64,000 nt of DNA, from contig CM034548.1 of the NCBI GenBank assembly GCA_020055645.1, positions 18,414,001-18,478,000 of the forward strand, in the 5' to 3' direction. This DNA comes from Tomocerus qinae. Lineage: Eukaryota > Arthropoda > Collembola > Entomobryomorpha > Tomoceridae. Under the pieces are notes generated by a model, which saw nothing but the letters and a program-made list of their open reading frames with translations, searched no databases and was not told the origin of the DNA. Of this stretch, positions 14,301-23,754 are shown piece by piece. Both the position numbers and the translations under genes were made by a program. Within the stretch, counting starts at the first letter, position 1; each line of letters begins with the position of its first letter.

Positions 14301-15567
14301 TGACTTTATCTCCTTACGATTTGTATAACTCTCTTCAAGGGCCACAGAATCAGTCATAGAAAACGGTTTCCATGTCAATCTTCCATCTACTTCTTTTCGG
14401 TAGAACCAGTGATGTGGCACGGGTTGGTACATGATTCTATTGTCGGCACCGTACACAGAACTAGGAGTTGGTAAACCAAAGTTATAGCCTGATCCACCCA
14501 ACTCATTTGCTGTGGTATATGCAGTAGCATATGCAGGATTAATAGGCGAACCAGGGGGTGTGGACATCGGTTCAGTGGGTGCAGGAGGGACTGAGGTAGA
14601 AGATGGTGCCGGTGAGTTTATAAGGCCAGGGTACTGTGCATAAACTGGTTTTTGACTTGTCTTGCGAAAATTGTTGGTTCCTAAAATTTACATTTCCTGT
14701 ATTGGTACCCATTTAAAAAATATTGTGATTTATAGAATTATAAACAAATTTTGTACCAGATGTGGAAGGGGTAGACAACGGTGGTGTTTGCAGTGCACCA
14801 AACGGTTCAGGAACTCTTCTGTAAACATCACTAACGTATGACGACGGGACAACATTAGTAATTTCTGTATTGCCGGTTCCAGCAGTTGTTGACGTGTTTG
14901 TTCGTTGTAGGTGCATTGGATTATTTTCCCCTTCATGACTGGAGGAATAACCTGTCAGTGTGTGAACCAAAGACGCTAGTGTGGTCTTAATTGTTGCAAA
15001 CGCACCCATGCTTTCGTTGTCATTTCCAGACGATGCACTAGCATTTTCTTCAACTTGAACAGTAGATTCTGCTAGCAAAGATGGTTCTCTGATTAACAAA
15101 TTGCTCATTGATGAATAGGAGTCGGACGAAATGACGGGGGAGCTAATAGCTTGAGTCGGGGTTGTGTATTGGCCAGGATCCTGAGTAAATAACTGTACCG
15201 ACGAGGGCGTTGGAGGAGACTGAAACACAGAAGAGGAAGCATGTGGCATATCCTGCGGTATGAAGTGAGAAAACAGTGGAATACTTCCGTGGTCATCGCT
15301 ATTCAAATCAATTTCTGTGATAGCGGCTGTATTATAAAACAAAATAAAGATGTAGTTCAATTTAGTAAAATGACAATCTTTAGTGTTATTATGATAAGTA
15401 CCCGAACTGGCAAGTTCTTCGGATGCTTGATCAGTCGTATCGGTTATGATGGGTTCAACTAACGGTAGCAAAGTTGCACTGTTAAAATCGTCGAATAGGT
15501 AGTTGCCAGAAGCTCCACTAAGCAAGGAGTTTTTGATCGGCTTTTCGTTCTGTCTTCCGTCAGACAT
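11341..15567 (-). CDS. SEC23IP: SEC23-interacting protein-like (WWE and DDHD domains)
   Basis: Twelve coding exons: 15567-15402, 15326-14757, 14680-14291, 14234-14053, 13949-13806, 13732-13579, 13499-13258, 13176-12879, 12803-12678, 12593-12402, 12276-11982, 11899-11341. They total 3318 nt, 1105 aa plus stop. The N-terminal ~330 residues are Ser/Thr/Pro-rich, as in the SEC23-binding region of the family. A WWE-like stretch follows ([18 protein letters not shown], continuing into SWFYKG). The lipase core has VFLVHGIG and the nucleophile elbow GGHSLGS (GxSxG). The DDHD domain begins around [10 protein letters not shown] and ends at [17 protein letters not shown]. Proteins of this family (SEC23IP, DDHD2) act at ER exit sites and in lipid handling. 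The closest resemblance is to SEC23IP, including [10 protein letters not shown] and RRIDYVLQE. Oddities: the SAM domain seen in vertebrate SEC23IP and DDHD2 between the lipase core and DDHD is not found, and a Pro/Ser-rich tail of about 160 residues follows the usual end. A DDHD2 orthologue is the alternative call. Confidence 0.88.
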
Positions 15568-15966
15568 TTTAGATACTTGTTAATTCTACTAACAAAAACA
15601 ACAAACAAAATTCTACTCACTTTGTTCATGACACATTGACCTCTACGTTAATTTGATGTAAGATTTTCCAACAAAAGTTTTTTATTGCATTACTATTTAT
15701 AAATATCAATTACCTATTAATTGACGATGGAGAAATTAAATTATTATTGTACGAAGGATATTATTAAATTATTATTTTCTTCACTAGGAATTTTGCAAAA
15801 TATCAAAACAGTCCAGAACAAGAGATTTATTCAACGTTCAGCTCAATTATATGTTGCGTTGTAGTATACGTTATATGTCCTTCGTCCTAGTAGTGCTGCA
15901 ACACCAACTGTAAAGTCATTACAACAATTGATTAATTAATAATTGCACGGATTGGAGAAAAATGAC

Positions 15967-16414
15967 TTAAGGAGGCTCACTACACAAGCCTGCATAGCAA
16001 CCGGGCCTATCTAAATGCATGTTAAAAAATGTTTTAATTCTGGCTTTATTCCTCCCGAAGGATAAGCCCTATTTCTATGGGACTTACATTTTTGAAATCC
16101 TGGACTATTGAGGAAAACAAGAGGGTTTCTGGATTTTTGATATAGTTGGTAAATGCTTTAAAAATCAAATTTCAAAAAAAGTGAATCAGTTTTAGTTTTT
16201 ATACAATGTTGATTTTTTTGCACCATTTAAAGCAACGATATCAAAAATCCAAGAACCCTCGTGTGTTCCTCGATAGTCTAGGATTCCAAAAATTAAAGTC
16301 CCATAAAAATCGGCCTTATCCTTCGGGAGGAATAAAGCTTGTTGTAAAGAATTTTTTAACACGCATTTAGATAGGTCCATGCGATTGCTATGCAGGCGTG
16401 GTGAGCCTTCTTAA
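15967..16414. mobile_element. Palindromic MITE-like element with TTAA ends
   Basis: Two long inverted arms face each other. The left begins TTAAGGAGGCTCAC at 15967 and the right ends GTGAGCCTTCTTAA at 16414. The arms match over most of their length (roughly 200 bp each, diverged), including the segments with CCTCCCGAAGGATAA or its complement. TTAA at both outer edges would be the duplicated target of a piggyBac-type insertion, but the inner ends do not show the usual CCC start, so the superfamily is uncertain. Confidence 0.6.
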
Positions 16415-16979
16415 ATTACAATTTATTCAGTTTCAATTATAATGTTATTCTTGAATGGCTATTCTAACTCTGACAAACAGCTAATCACTTAAAATGTCAA
16501 CTTCCCTGCCTAACCCTATACCCTAATTTGTTTTTATCGGCTACTAGTTAATATAGTCAGTATGTTAGAGTACCGGCTGGTCTCGAAAGACAGGTAATGT
16601 GTAAAGCCTCTATTTGAGTTTTAAAAATTAAAAACGTCAATGAAGTATTTAGATACTTTGACTTTATTTAAACACGACGGTGATCTGTGATACGAAGCCG
16701 ACTTATGCTTATTAATTCATAAAAGGAAAACCCCAAGATAGTTACTTAGGTGCCACCATTGCGAACGAGTGACATAAGGTACAACCAACTGGACCCCAGC
16801 AGTTTCGTCCCAATAATAATAGCTAACATATTTTCAAAATCTAATTAAAACTTACCAGCCGTACAATAAATACTAGTAACATTATCGGACACTTCCTCGT
16901 TTCGTTTCGCTACTCAAAATAAAAAAAGTACTTTAAATGTTAGAATTTGGCCAGTTACTGGTTCATTTCAACATTAGTC

Positions 16980-17270
16980 GTTCTAACAAGTACAAAATAC
17001 AGCAGCCCCCCCCAGTACCAAACATAAAATACAGCAATCACTATAGTACCAAATACAGAAATTCCCAGTACCATGTGCAAAATACCGCAGGACAACAATC
17101 ACCACCGATACCAAATGCAAAATACTACAGGACAAAAGTCGCCATCGTACCAAATGCAAAATACCGCAGGATAACATTCACCACCAGTACCAAATCCAAA
17201 ATACCGCAGGGTAAAAGTCACAAATATCAAACAAAAAATACACCAGCCACCACACCACAGTAATATAAAT
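16980..17270. repeat. Minisatellite, unit about 35-40 bp
   Basis: Degenerate tandem copies of a unit containing AGTACCAAATGCAAAATACC and then GCAGGACAAC, repeated about six times with drift. The strand is strongly A/C-rich. The open frames across it are products of the repeat, not genes. Confidence 0.7.
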
Positions 17271-17329
17271 AGAAAATACCCCAGTCACTATTATAGTACC
17301 AAATCGAGCAAACACCAGCCATTGCCGAA

Positions 17330-17680
17330 TACTTAATCAAAAATACAGAAAAGACAAAAGTACCAAGCAACAAAATAACCAATGAAAAATACAAAATATA
17401 TAACAGCATAAAATGCCGTATAAAAATGACAAATGCAAAATAAACAGTACAAAATACCAAATAAAACAAATACAACAGACAGTACTAAATACCAAATAAA
17501 ACAAATACGAAAGAAAGTACTAAATACCAAATAAAACAAATACAACAGACAGTACTAAATAAAACAAATATTGCCAAATACGACAATGCTAAACATGAAA
17601 TACAAATACGACAATGGGAAATATGAAATACGAAATACAAAATACTTGAAAATACGAGAGTGGCAAATATGAAACACAAA
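17330..17680. repeat. A-rich tandem repeat continuing the island
   Basis: Copies of AGTACTAAATACCAAATA and then AAACAAATAC recur with a period near 44 bp between about 17470 and 17570. Looser CAAATAC/GAAATAC repeats lie on each side. Confidence 0.6.
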
Positions 17681-17684
17681 ATAT

Positions 17685-17813
17685 GGCTGAATTTAGGCAG
17701 CAGTACTTTGTTGCCACTGTCTCCGCTGTTGCCGTTGGGGGGTATCGATGGTTAGCGGCAACAGCATAACAGCGGAGACAGTGACAACAAAGTACCGCTG
17801 CCTAAATTCAGCC
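17685..17813. repeat. Long inverted repeat (hairpin) within the minisatellite
   Basis: The arm GGCTGAATTTAGGCAGC at 17685 has its complement GCTGCCTAAATTCAGCC ending at 17813. Arms of about 55 bp are nearly identical apart from a few small indels, around a loop of about 20 bp. The GC content is well above that of the flanking A-rich repeats. It may be a snap-back insertion or a small element; no TIR or TSD typical of a known family is clear. Confidence 0.75.
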
Positions 17814-17824
17814 CAAAATATGAC

Positions 17825-18010
17825 GATGTCAAATATGAAGTACAACATATGCCAAATACAAAATACAACATATGCTAAACACAAATACAAAATACAACAT
17901 ATGCTAAACACAAAATACAACAAATGCCAAATACAACATATGCTAAACACAAAATACAACAAATGCCAAATACAACATGCCAAATACAAAATACAACAAG
18001 CCAAAAAAAT
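17825..18010. repeat. Minisatellite, unit about 40 bp
   Basis: About three to four tandem units built from ATGCTAAACACAAAATACAA and then CAAATGCCAAATACAACAT. They resemble the repeats left of the hairpin, so the hairpin appears to interrupt one repeat island. Confidence 0.65.
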
Positions 18011-18749
18011 GCAACTGAATACTGAATACAAAATCTTATACAACCGAAAACAAAACCGGTCGCCGGTAACTCAGAGTTCAGAATTGTGCCTGTCATGTGC
18101 CAGTCTTCCTATACTGTCAAGAGTCAAGAATAAGTAGTAACGGCTAGTCACACCTGTCACCTGTGCTTAAAATCAGTAGTTTATCAATCACCTTACCTAT
18201 GACTAAAGTCACAAGTCTCAAACATCAAATCATCAATGTATGTCAAGAATACAGAGATGACAGGTCATCACCAACTAGAGACTAGTGATTTGGTGATCAA
18301 CAAACAATACCAATGCTGTAATGAATTTTATTAAATGAAAATTAATCATAATGCACAAGAAGCCATAAGATAAAATTCAAAATTATTCCAAAAATTGAGA
18401 ATTATTATTGGGCCATAGAAAACGCAATCAAAATGTTAGATTCAGTCAGTGGAGTGGAACCCTTCATAATCAGACAGCTGACAGTCAACAGTAAATTCAA
18501 AATTGAACTTCAAATTAATTATACCTGCTGAGTTTTATTACGACAATATTACTGAATATTTGTAAAATAATATTATATGACTTAATTAGAACACAATTTT
18601 AAATCACTTACCTGGACAAATATTTCCAAAATCGAAAGATGAAAGATGAACCTCTCCACGAGCTGGAGCTGAGTGTGAGACCAATAGAGTGTAGAGTGCA
18701 GCAGATACAGATTGCTACCTCCTTCAAACTTGGCTGAATGAAAGTGAAT

Positions 18750-19735
18750 GAGTGGTATGAATAAGAATAAGTATTTACTACAAAGTAAAAAGTAGAAGTA
18801 AAAGGTCTAGACTTGAAGTAAAAGGTAGAAGCAAAAGCATTTGCTTCAAATCGAATGAATAAAAGAAAACTTGTCAAGCAAATACTTTGCAATTGTAGTA
18901 TTTACTTGTCATTTTGTACACAACAAAATTTGGTTACTATGACTCAGCCAATCAGAGACCAGAAACGAATCACACCTATACTCTTCAATTCACAAATGCA
19001 ATTTCGTGGTCATGGATATAAGTAACCGGTCAGACAGGGTTGGCATTTATTTCACATTTCAATGACTTTATCTTGAAAAGTGAAATAAATGAAATTAATT
19101 GAAATTAATTGAAATAAAGAAATAAATTGAAATTAATGAAATAAAATGAAATAAATAGGGATACATGGCATTTATTTCACTTTTCAAGTGAAATAAAGTC
19201 ATTTATTTCACCATGGGCAGGTGAAATAAATGACTTTATTTCACCTCAGACAGGTGAAATAAATGACTTTATTTCACTTTGTTGTATTTATTTCATTAAT
19301 TTCACTTTTCCACAAAAGCTGAAGTGAAATATTTCGCGAAATAAAGTCATTTATTTCTCTATTTATTTCAAGCGAAATATTTCACTTGCCAACCCTGCGG
19401 TCAGAGTTATCTATGAGTTACTTTAGAAAATTAATCGTGAATCCTACTAATCCTACTCTTTTGCGTGGAGAAGTAAAAGGTGAAGTTGCTATCGGAGAAG
19501 CTTCAAATTTTTGAACCAAATACTCAAAGTAGAAGTAAATTCAAGATGTTATTCATACCAAAATGTAGTATTTACTTCTAACGATAGTAAATGCTTCATG
19601 AAAATTAGAAAATACTTTTACTCCTAGATAAAGCATAAGCAAAAGTAATTGCTAATATTTTTATTCATACCAAAGGAACCTTTTACTTCAAAAACTTTAA
19701 GTAAAAGCATAAGGTAGACCTTATTCATACCACTC
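18750..19735. mobile_element. MITE with GAGTGGTATGAATAA terminal inverted repeats
   Basis: The left end GAGTGGTATGAATAA at 18750 is an exact inverted match to TTATTCATACCACTC ending at 19735. Sub-terminal motifs such as TTATTCATACCAAA and AGTATTTACTTCT recur inside in both orientations, which is typical of MITEs. A 3-bp AAT on both sides may be the target duplication. The element is split by a younger hAT-type MITE at 19035-19397; without it, it is about 610 bp. It has no coding capacity. Confidence 0.65.
19035..19397. mobile_element. hAT-type MITE with perfect 8-bp TSD
   Basis: A 363-bp element starts CAGGGTTGGCA and ends TGCCAACCCTG, an exact 11-bp inverted repeat. The 8 bp on each side, CGGTCAGA (19027-19034 and 19398-19405), are identical, the target-duplication length of hAT transposons. 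The inside consists of GAAATAAA/TTTATTTC repeats arranged as several overlapping palindromes. It has no ORF, so it depends on a transposase from elsewhere. Confidence 0.88.
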
Positions 19736-19762
19736 AATGAAGTAGAATATTATACGTATTGC

Positions 19763-19853
19763 CAAATAGCCTCAAAATTACAAGTTAACGTTAGTAGGAT
19801 ACTAAAATGAAGAATACTCTATCAACGTTAAATTGTAGTTTGGAGGCTATTTG
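19763..19853. repeat. Short inverted repeat
   Basis: CAAATAGCCTCAAA at 19763 is mirrored by TTTGGAGGCTATTTG ending at 19853. The arms are about 30 bp with few mismatches (both contain AACGTTA or its complement) around a 31-bp loop. It lies just outside the right end of the neighbouring MITE. Confidence 0.6.
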
Positions 19854-20209
19854 AAAACTTCTCTATTCCTAAAATCCTACCAACGATTAGCTCGTCGAAT
19901 AGTCCCGACAGCGGACGCCAAACTAGCCGATTGCTGATGCAAATAATGACAAACAGATGCGATGTCAACCTCAACCGACAGTGTAAATTACCAGTACCAA
20001 CACCAACAACCTATGTCATCTGTAATAACACCGACAAGCTATGTCACCCGTACCAAAAGCCCGTGCAAATCATGCACTTTGATTAAGTTACTTCAAATCA
20101 GTTTAATAAACCAAACCATTCTTTGAATGTACCAATTACAATCAACTTTTTGAAATAATCGTCACAAGATATACCTATGGTTTACCCTAGTCATACTTTT
20201 GTTTAGATC

Positions 20210-20715
20210 AGCCGAAAGTCTCTATAGATGTTTCCCACAATTGGTGACCAGTCACTAAATTAACATGAATAGGTATTGAAATGACTACAGTACCTGCCTG
20301 TGTTATCCTGGAATTGTGGGAAACGTCTATTAAGGTTAAGCACGAACCTAAAACTGCAAGGGCCATCATATGGATACCCAGTACCGTAGTTAGAAGTCAA
20401 TTTCGGAGGGGGCAATGATATCATAGGACAATATATATTAGGCATAATCGCGCGTAGCCCGATTTTGGCGAAATTTTGGCTTATTATGTCTAAAATGATT
20501 CAAAAATAGCCTAAAAATAACATAAAATCGCGCGAAGCGCGAAATGTTTTGGTATTTTGAGAAAAAATTTCCCTTTTTCTTGGATTTCGGGGAGGAGAGC
20601 ATTTGCCCCCAATGCCCCCCCCTCAATACAGCCTTGTGGATACCTCGTATGGCTATACACAAGAGTAGCTTGGATAACCTGTCTTCAGCCTTGTTGGGCT
20701 AGAAGACTTTCGGCA
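20210..20715. mobile_element. Candidate inverted-repeat element
   Basis: GCCGAAAGTCTCTATAG near 20210 is mirrored by CTAGAAGACTTTCGGC near 20714. A second inner pair around TTTCCCACAATT / GAATTGTGGGAAA lies at 20229-20326. The interior holds CGCGCGAAGCGCGAAA and then GATTTCGGGGAGGAGAGC, a string that recurs near 63530. No clear TSD was found, so the boundaries are tentative. Confidence 0.4.
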
Positions 20716-22310
20716 ACAGTACCACAACAGTGACTCGTAAATGACAGCCGTAGGCTTCTCGGGCATTAATTAACAACAATGCCAGTGTTGAGGGAGTTTT
20801 TTTAGGAAAAAATCCTCGACCCCAGGTTTTTTATACAACTGTAGGCCTAAATTCAAGTCCTGTATCAAGCTTCAATACCATAATATAGGAAAAATACAGC
20901 TAACAATAACAACATCCGTGGGCTAAAGTGCAGTTATCCGGTCAGGTTTTTCTGGCACCCCTGCACATGTTATCATGTTATCATCTGAACAAAGCACCCG
21001 TTAAGATGTTTAAAATTCTTACGTCTGGTTGCTGAGATCATTATTATGGAGATATTTGAAGTCAAATAACATTGTAATTTAACTGTGATAGAGAAGAAAG
21101 CGTTTTGTTTAGTTATGAATATGAATAATACAGTATATAGTCAGTCGAGATTTTCTCTCCATTCCATATAATTTTGCGCATATGCCAATATTATGTCTAA
21201 AAAATTGATTTCTAACATCTCAACATCTCTCTCATAAAGCGTAAATGCAAATTAACGATGTTTGATGAAAACTTCTTTGGTTGTTTTCTCTTTACATGCT
21301 AATGCTTAGCAATGTTAGAAATTAAAAACGTAGCTACAGATTATAATCCAATGTTTGCTAATTTTTAGATCTAAACAGAAGCGAAATTAATGGCTAAAAG
21401 TTCGCCTATAAAAAACAATATTATGAGCTGGGTAGACTCCCTTTATTTAGGAGTTTTATGAGTTCTAAGCACTAAGTGAAAGTATTCAATTTGCCAGATT
21501 ATTAGCTTGAATGTGTAATCCATATTGGTCACACGACAACAGTTGTAAATGGGTTTGAAATTCTAATAGCCTATAAGGCTGAATGCCCAATTATGGATAT
21601 TTTTATAGGTACCCATTTACATATAGGTAAAAGTAATAATCAATAAAAGTGGACAAGGTCAATAAAAATGAACAATTAGAGAATATTTCAATCCAGCACA
21701 TGTAACTTTTTATTGGAATAGTTGTGTAATCCATTTTGTGCACAAATACATATTTGATGGTACACTAATTGTAAATCAGACGAAAAGCATTTTTCAAAGC
21801 ATTCCAATATTGATAACTATATTTTAAAGTTAACAAAGTGACAGACCATTTCTGTCTTTAGCTTTCACAAACATATAACAAAAAATATTGTGTAAATTGC
21901 AGTTAATGTTTTATTAACGTAATTATACAGCTAATCACCGTTTAAATTGGGACATTTAGGGCCAAATTAGAATGCCCAACTATACTAACTTGAATAAGTT
22001 TATGACCTGGACGCATGGAACTCCCTTGAGTATTCATATTATGCTTTGCAACAGTCGTTTGAAGACTTTAACAGTTCCTTTTTAATATTATTAGTACCAT
22101 CAAAATCGACTGAGATGTATCACTAACAATGTTTGATAAATTTGAAGAGTGTATAACTTATAGTTCCACTATATTAGCCATGAACTGGCAGTAACCCAAA
22201 TAAATAAACTTAACATTTGTACAGTCACATTATATATACATACGTTGTACTAATCTAAGAAAACGCTGTATTTACAAAATATGATACAGAGTAACTAACA
22301 ATATTGATAC
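20716..22310. other. No gene recognised
   Basis: AT-rich sequence downstream of Xbp1 (minus-strand gene). Only the rightmost part is likely to be transcribed as its 3' flank. No coding frame or structured element is supported. Confidence 0.5.
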
Positions 22311-22319
22311 AGTATAATA

Positions 22320-22325
22320 TTTATT
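22320..22325 (-). terminator. Polyadenylation signal of Xbp1
   Basis: AATAAA on the minus strand about 70 bases after the Xbp1 stop at 22397. Confidence 0.5.
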
Positions 22326-22396
22326 GTAGTAGGTACATCATAAATTCTTAAAACATTTTCCAAAACCCCTTTTGTCAATGTACCTAGCTATGGCGT

Positions 22397-23754
22397 TTAG
22401 AATAAATCTGGAAAGAGGATTTCCGAATCAGCACTCTCGGGTGAGTTCCATGCATTGTAAGGATCATAAAAAGGGTCGAATAAATCTGCCTTAAGATCCA
22501 AATCAATTTTGCTACTATAATTTTCTGGTGGAGTAGCTCTAATTGGTGTGGCAGGTGAAAAGACAGGGGAGATTGGCGCGGTGAGGAATTTGAACTCAGG
22601 TTCAATAATTGGCAAAGTTTCCGAGTCCTGTTCTGAAGTCATCACATGGGAAGGGTAAGCTACAGATGCTGCATTATACACATCGCTGTCGCCGATAATT
22701 TCCACTAACCCGGCGCTTTGATTTTTGGGTACTCCCACACTTTGTTTTGTCGACTCCAAGAGTTCTTGGCGTTTTCGTTCTGCTGCGATGATCTATTTAG
22801 ATAAAAAGTAAGTCAGATACTATAGTGACCAATAACATATAAGTGTGGTATTGGCTGTTTTGTGACAAGTACTTACTTGATCGAATTCCAACAACTGGGG
22901 GTCAGGGCTGAGGATTTTTTCTGAAAAGAGTTCCAAAGCTTGTAAGAGCTCTGGCGCTTCGAGATCAAGAGGGAAAGCGTCCATACTAGAAGCAGAAATG
23001 TCAAAGCCTTCTGTAGATCCAGTCCCTTCTGCAGAGGGACAGTGCTGGGCACTGCAGGCTCCAAAGAATCACAAAAGTCTTTGACGTCTTCTTCAACTAT
23101 TTCAGGGGTACTTTCCACCTTCACTCTACTCACGAGATTTTCACTCTGTTTGAGAAGTTTCTCCTCGAGCTCCTTCACTAAAGCTGTCAGTCTGTCGTTT
23201 TCTTCAGAAAGATTATCGTTTTTGGTATTCAACTCTTTTACTGTCTCTTTCAATGTGGAGTTCTCTTTCTTCAATATATCTGTTTGTTGCTTCAATATTG
23301 TGTTCTAAGAGAATTAAAGAAATTACAATAATTTCAATGATGCACAATCAATCAATACTATTTTACAAATATGCTAATGATGAAATACCTGGTTACTGAG
23401 GGATTTTATGGCTACATCTTGTTGACCCATTAAAGCCTTTTGTCTGTCTCGTGCACTTTGTGCGGAAATTCTGTTCATCATTTTACGATGTTGGGCTTTC
23501 TCATCAGCTGAAAGATGGTCCAGTTTTGCCCGTTTTCTTGGTTTTGGATTATCTGAACTGTCTTCGCCATCGCTGGAACCACAGGATGATGTAATAACCT
23601 CCACAATTTGATCAGGCTCCATTTCTGCGAGGCCGTATTCGTTCATCTGACAAACATCTACGATTTCAATTTTCACCTCGTTGTCCATGTCGCTGCGAAT
23701 GGGGACCAAAGGCCCCTTTCTACTGCGTACTTGCTGGATGTAAACCATTGACAT
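22397..23754 (-). CDS. Xbp1: X-box binding protein 1 (bZIP factor of the unfolded protein response)
   Basis: Coding exons are 23754-23389, 23304-22877 and 22792-22397. Without IRE1 splicing the frame stops at 22705 (about 293 aa). Removing the 23-nt element at 23054-23032 shifts the frame and extends it to 22397 (about 388 aa). The bZIP basic region is seen as KMMNRISAQSARDRQKA with the PRKRAKLDHLS lead-in typical of XBP1. The zipper follows across the first conventional intron as a Leu/Asn/Glu-rich coiled coil. The spliced form gains an acidic activation region (residues such as FPLDLEAPELL and FDPFYDP). The unspliced form instead gains a hydrophobic run, ALTFLLLVWTLSLLI, matching the membrane-targeting HR2 of XBP1u. 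XBP1s activates ER-stress genes in the nucleus. The start is the first ATG after a splice acceptor at 23755; the ATG at 23748 is an alternative. Confidence 0.95.
23032..23054 (-). promoter_or_regulatory. IRE1-excised 23-nt non-conventional intron with two stem-loops
   Basis: Read on the minus strand, two CTG^CAG sites lie 23 nt apart. The downstream stem-loop (23040-23022) is a perfect 6-bp stem, GTCCCT/AGGGAC, closing a seven-base loop CTGCAGA. The upstream one (23064-23045) has loop CTGCAGT on a stem TTGG(A)GC/GCCCAG with one bulged A. This fits the CNG^CAGN heptaloop rule for IRE1 cleavage. 23 leaves remainder 2 on division by 3, so excision changes the frame. Drosophila Xbp1 also loses 23 nt while vertebrates lose 26. 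Confidence 0.95.

Noticed and set aside
16937..18137. Several open frames of 60-130 codons on both strands over the minisatellite
   Set aside because: They are made of the tandem repeat (repeating Tyr/Cys/Ile or Lys/Tyr/Gln words) and change frame with the repeat, so they are not genes.
18608..18892. 94-codon minus-strand frame beginning near a consensus donor
   Set aside because: Half of it lies inside the left end of the MITE. The donor CAG|GTAAGT at 18612 is real-looking and may belong to a SEC23IP leader exon, but nothing supports coding.
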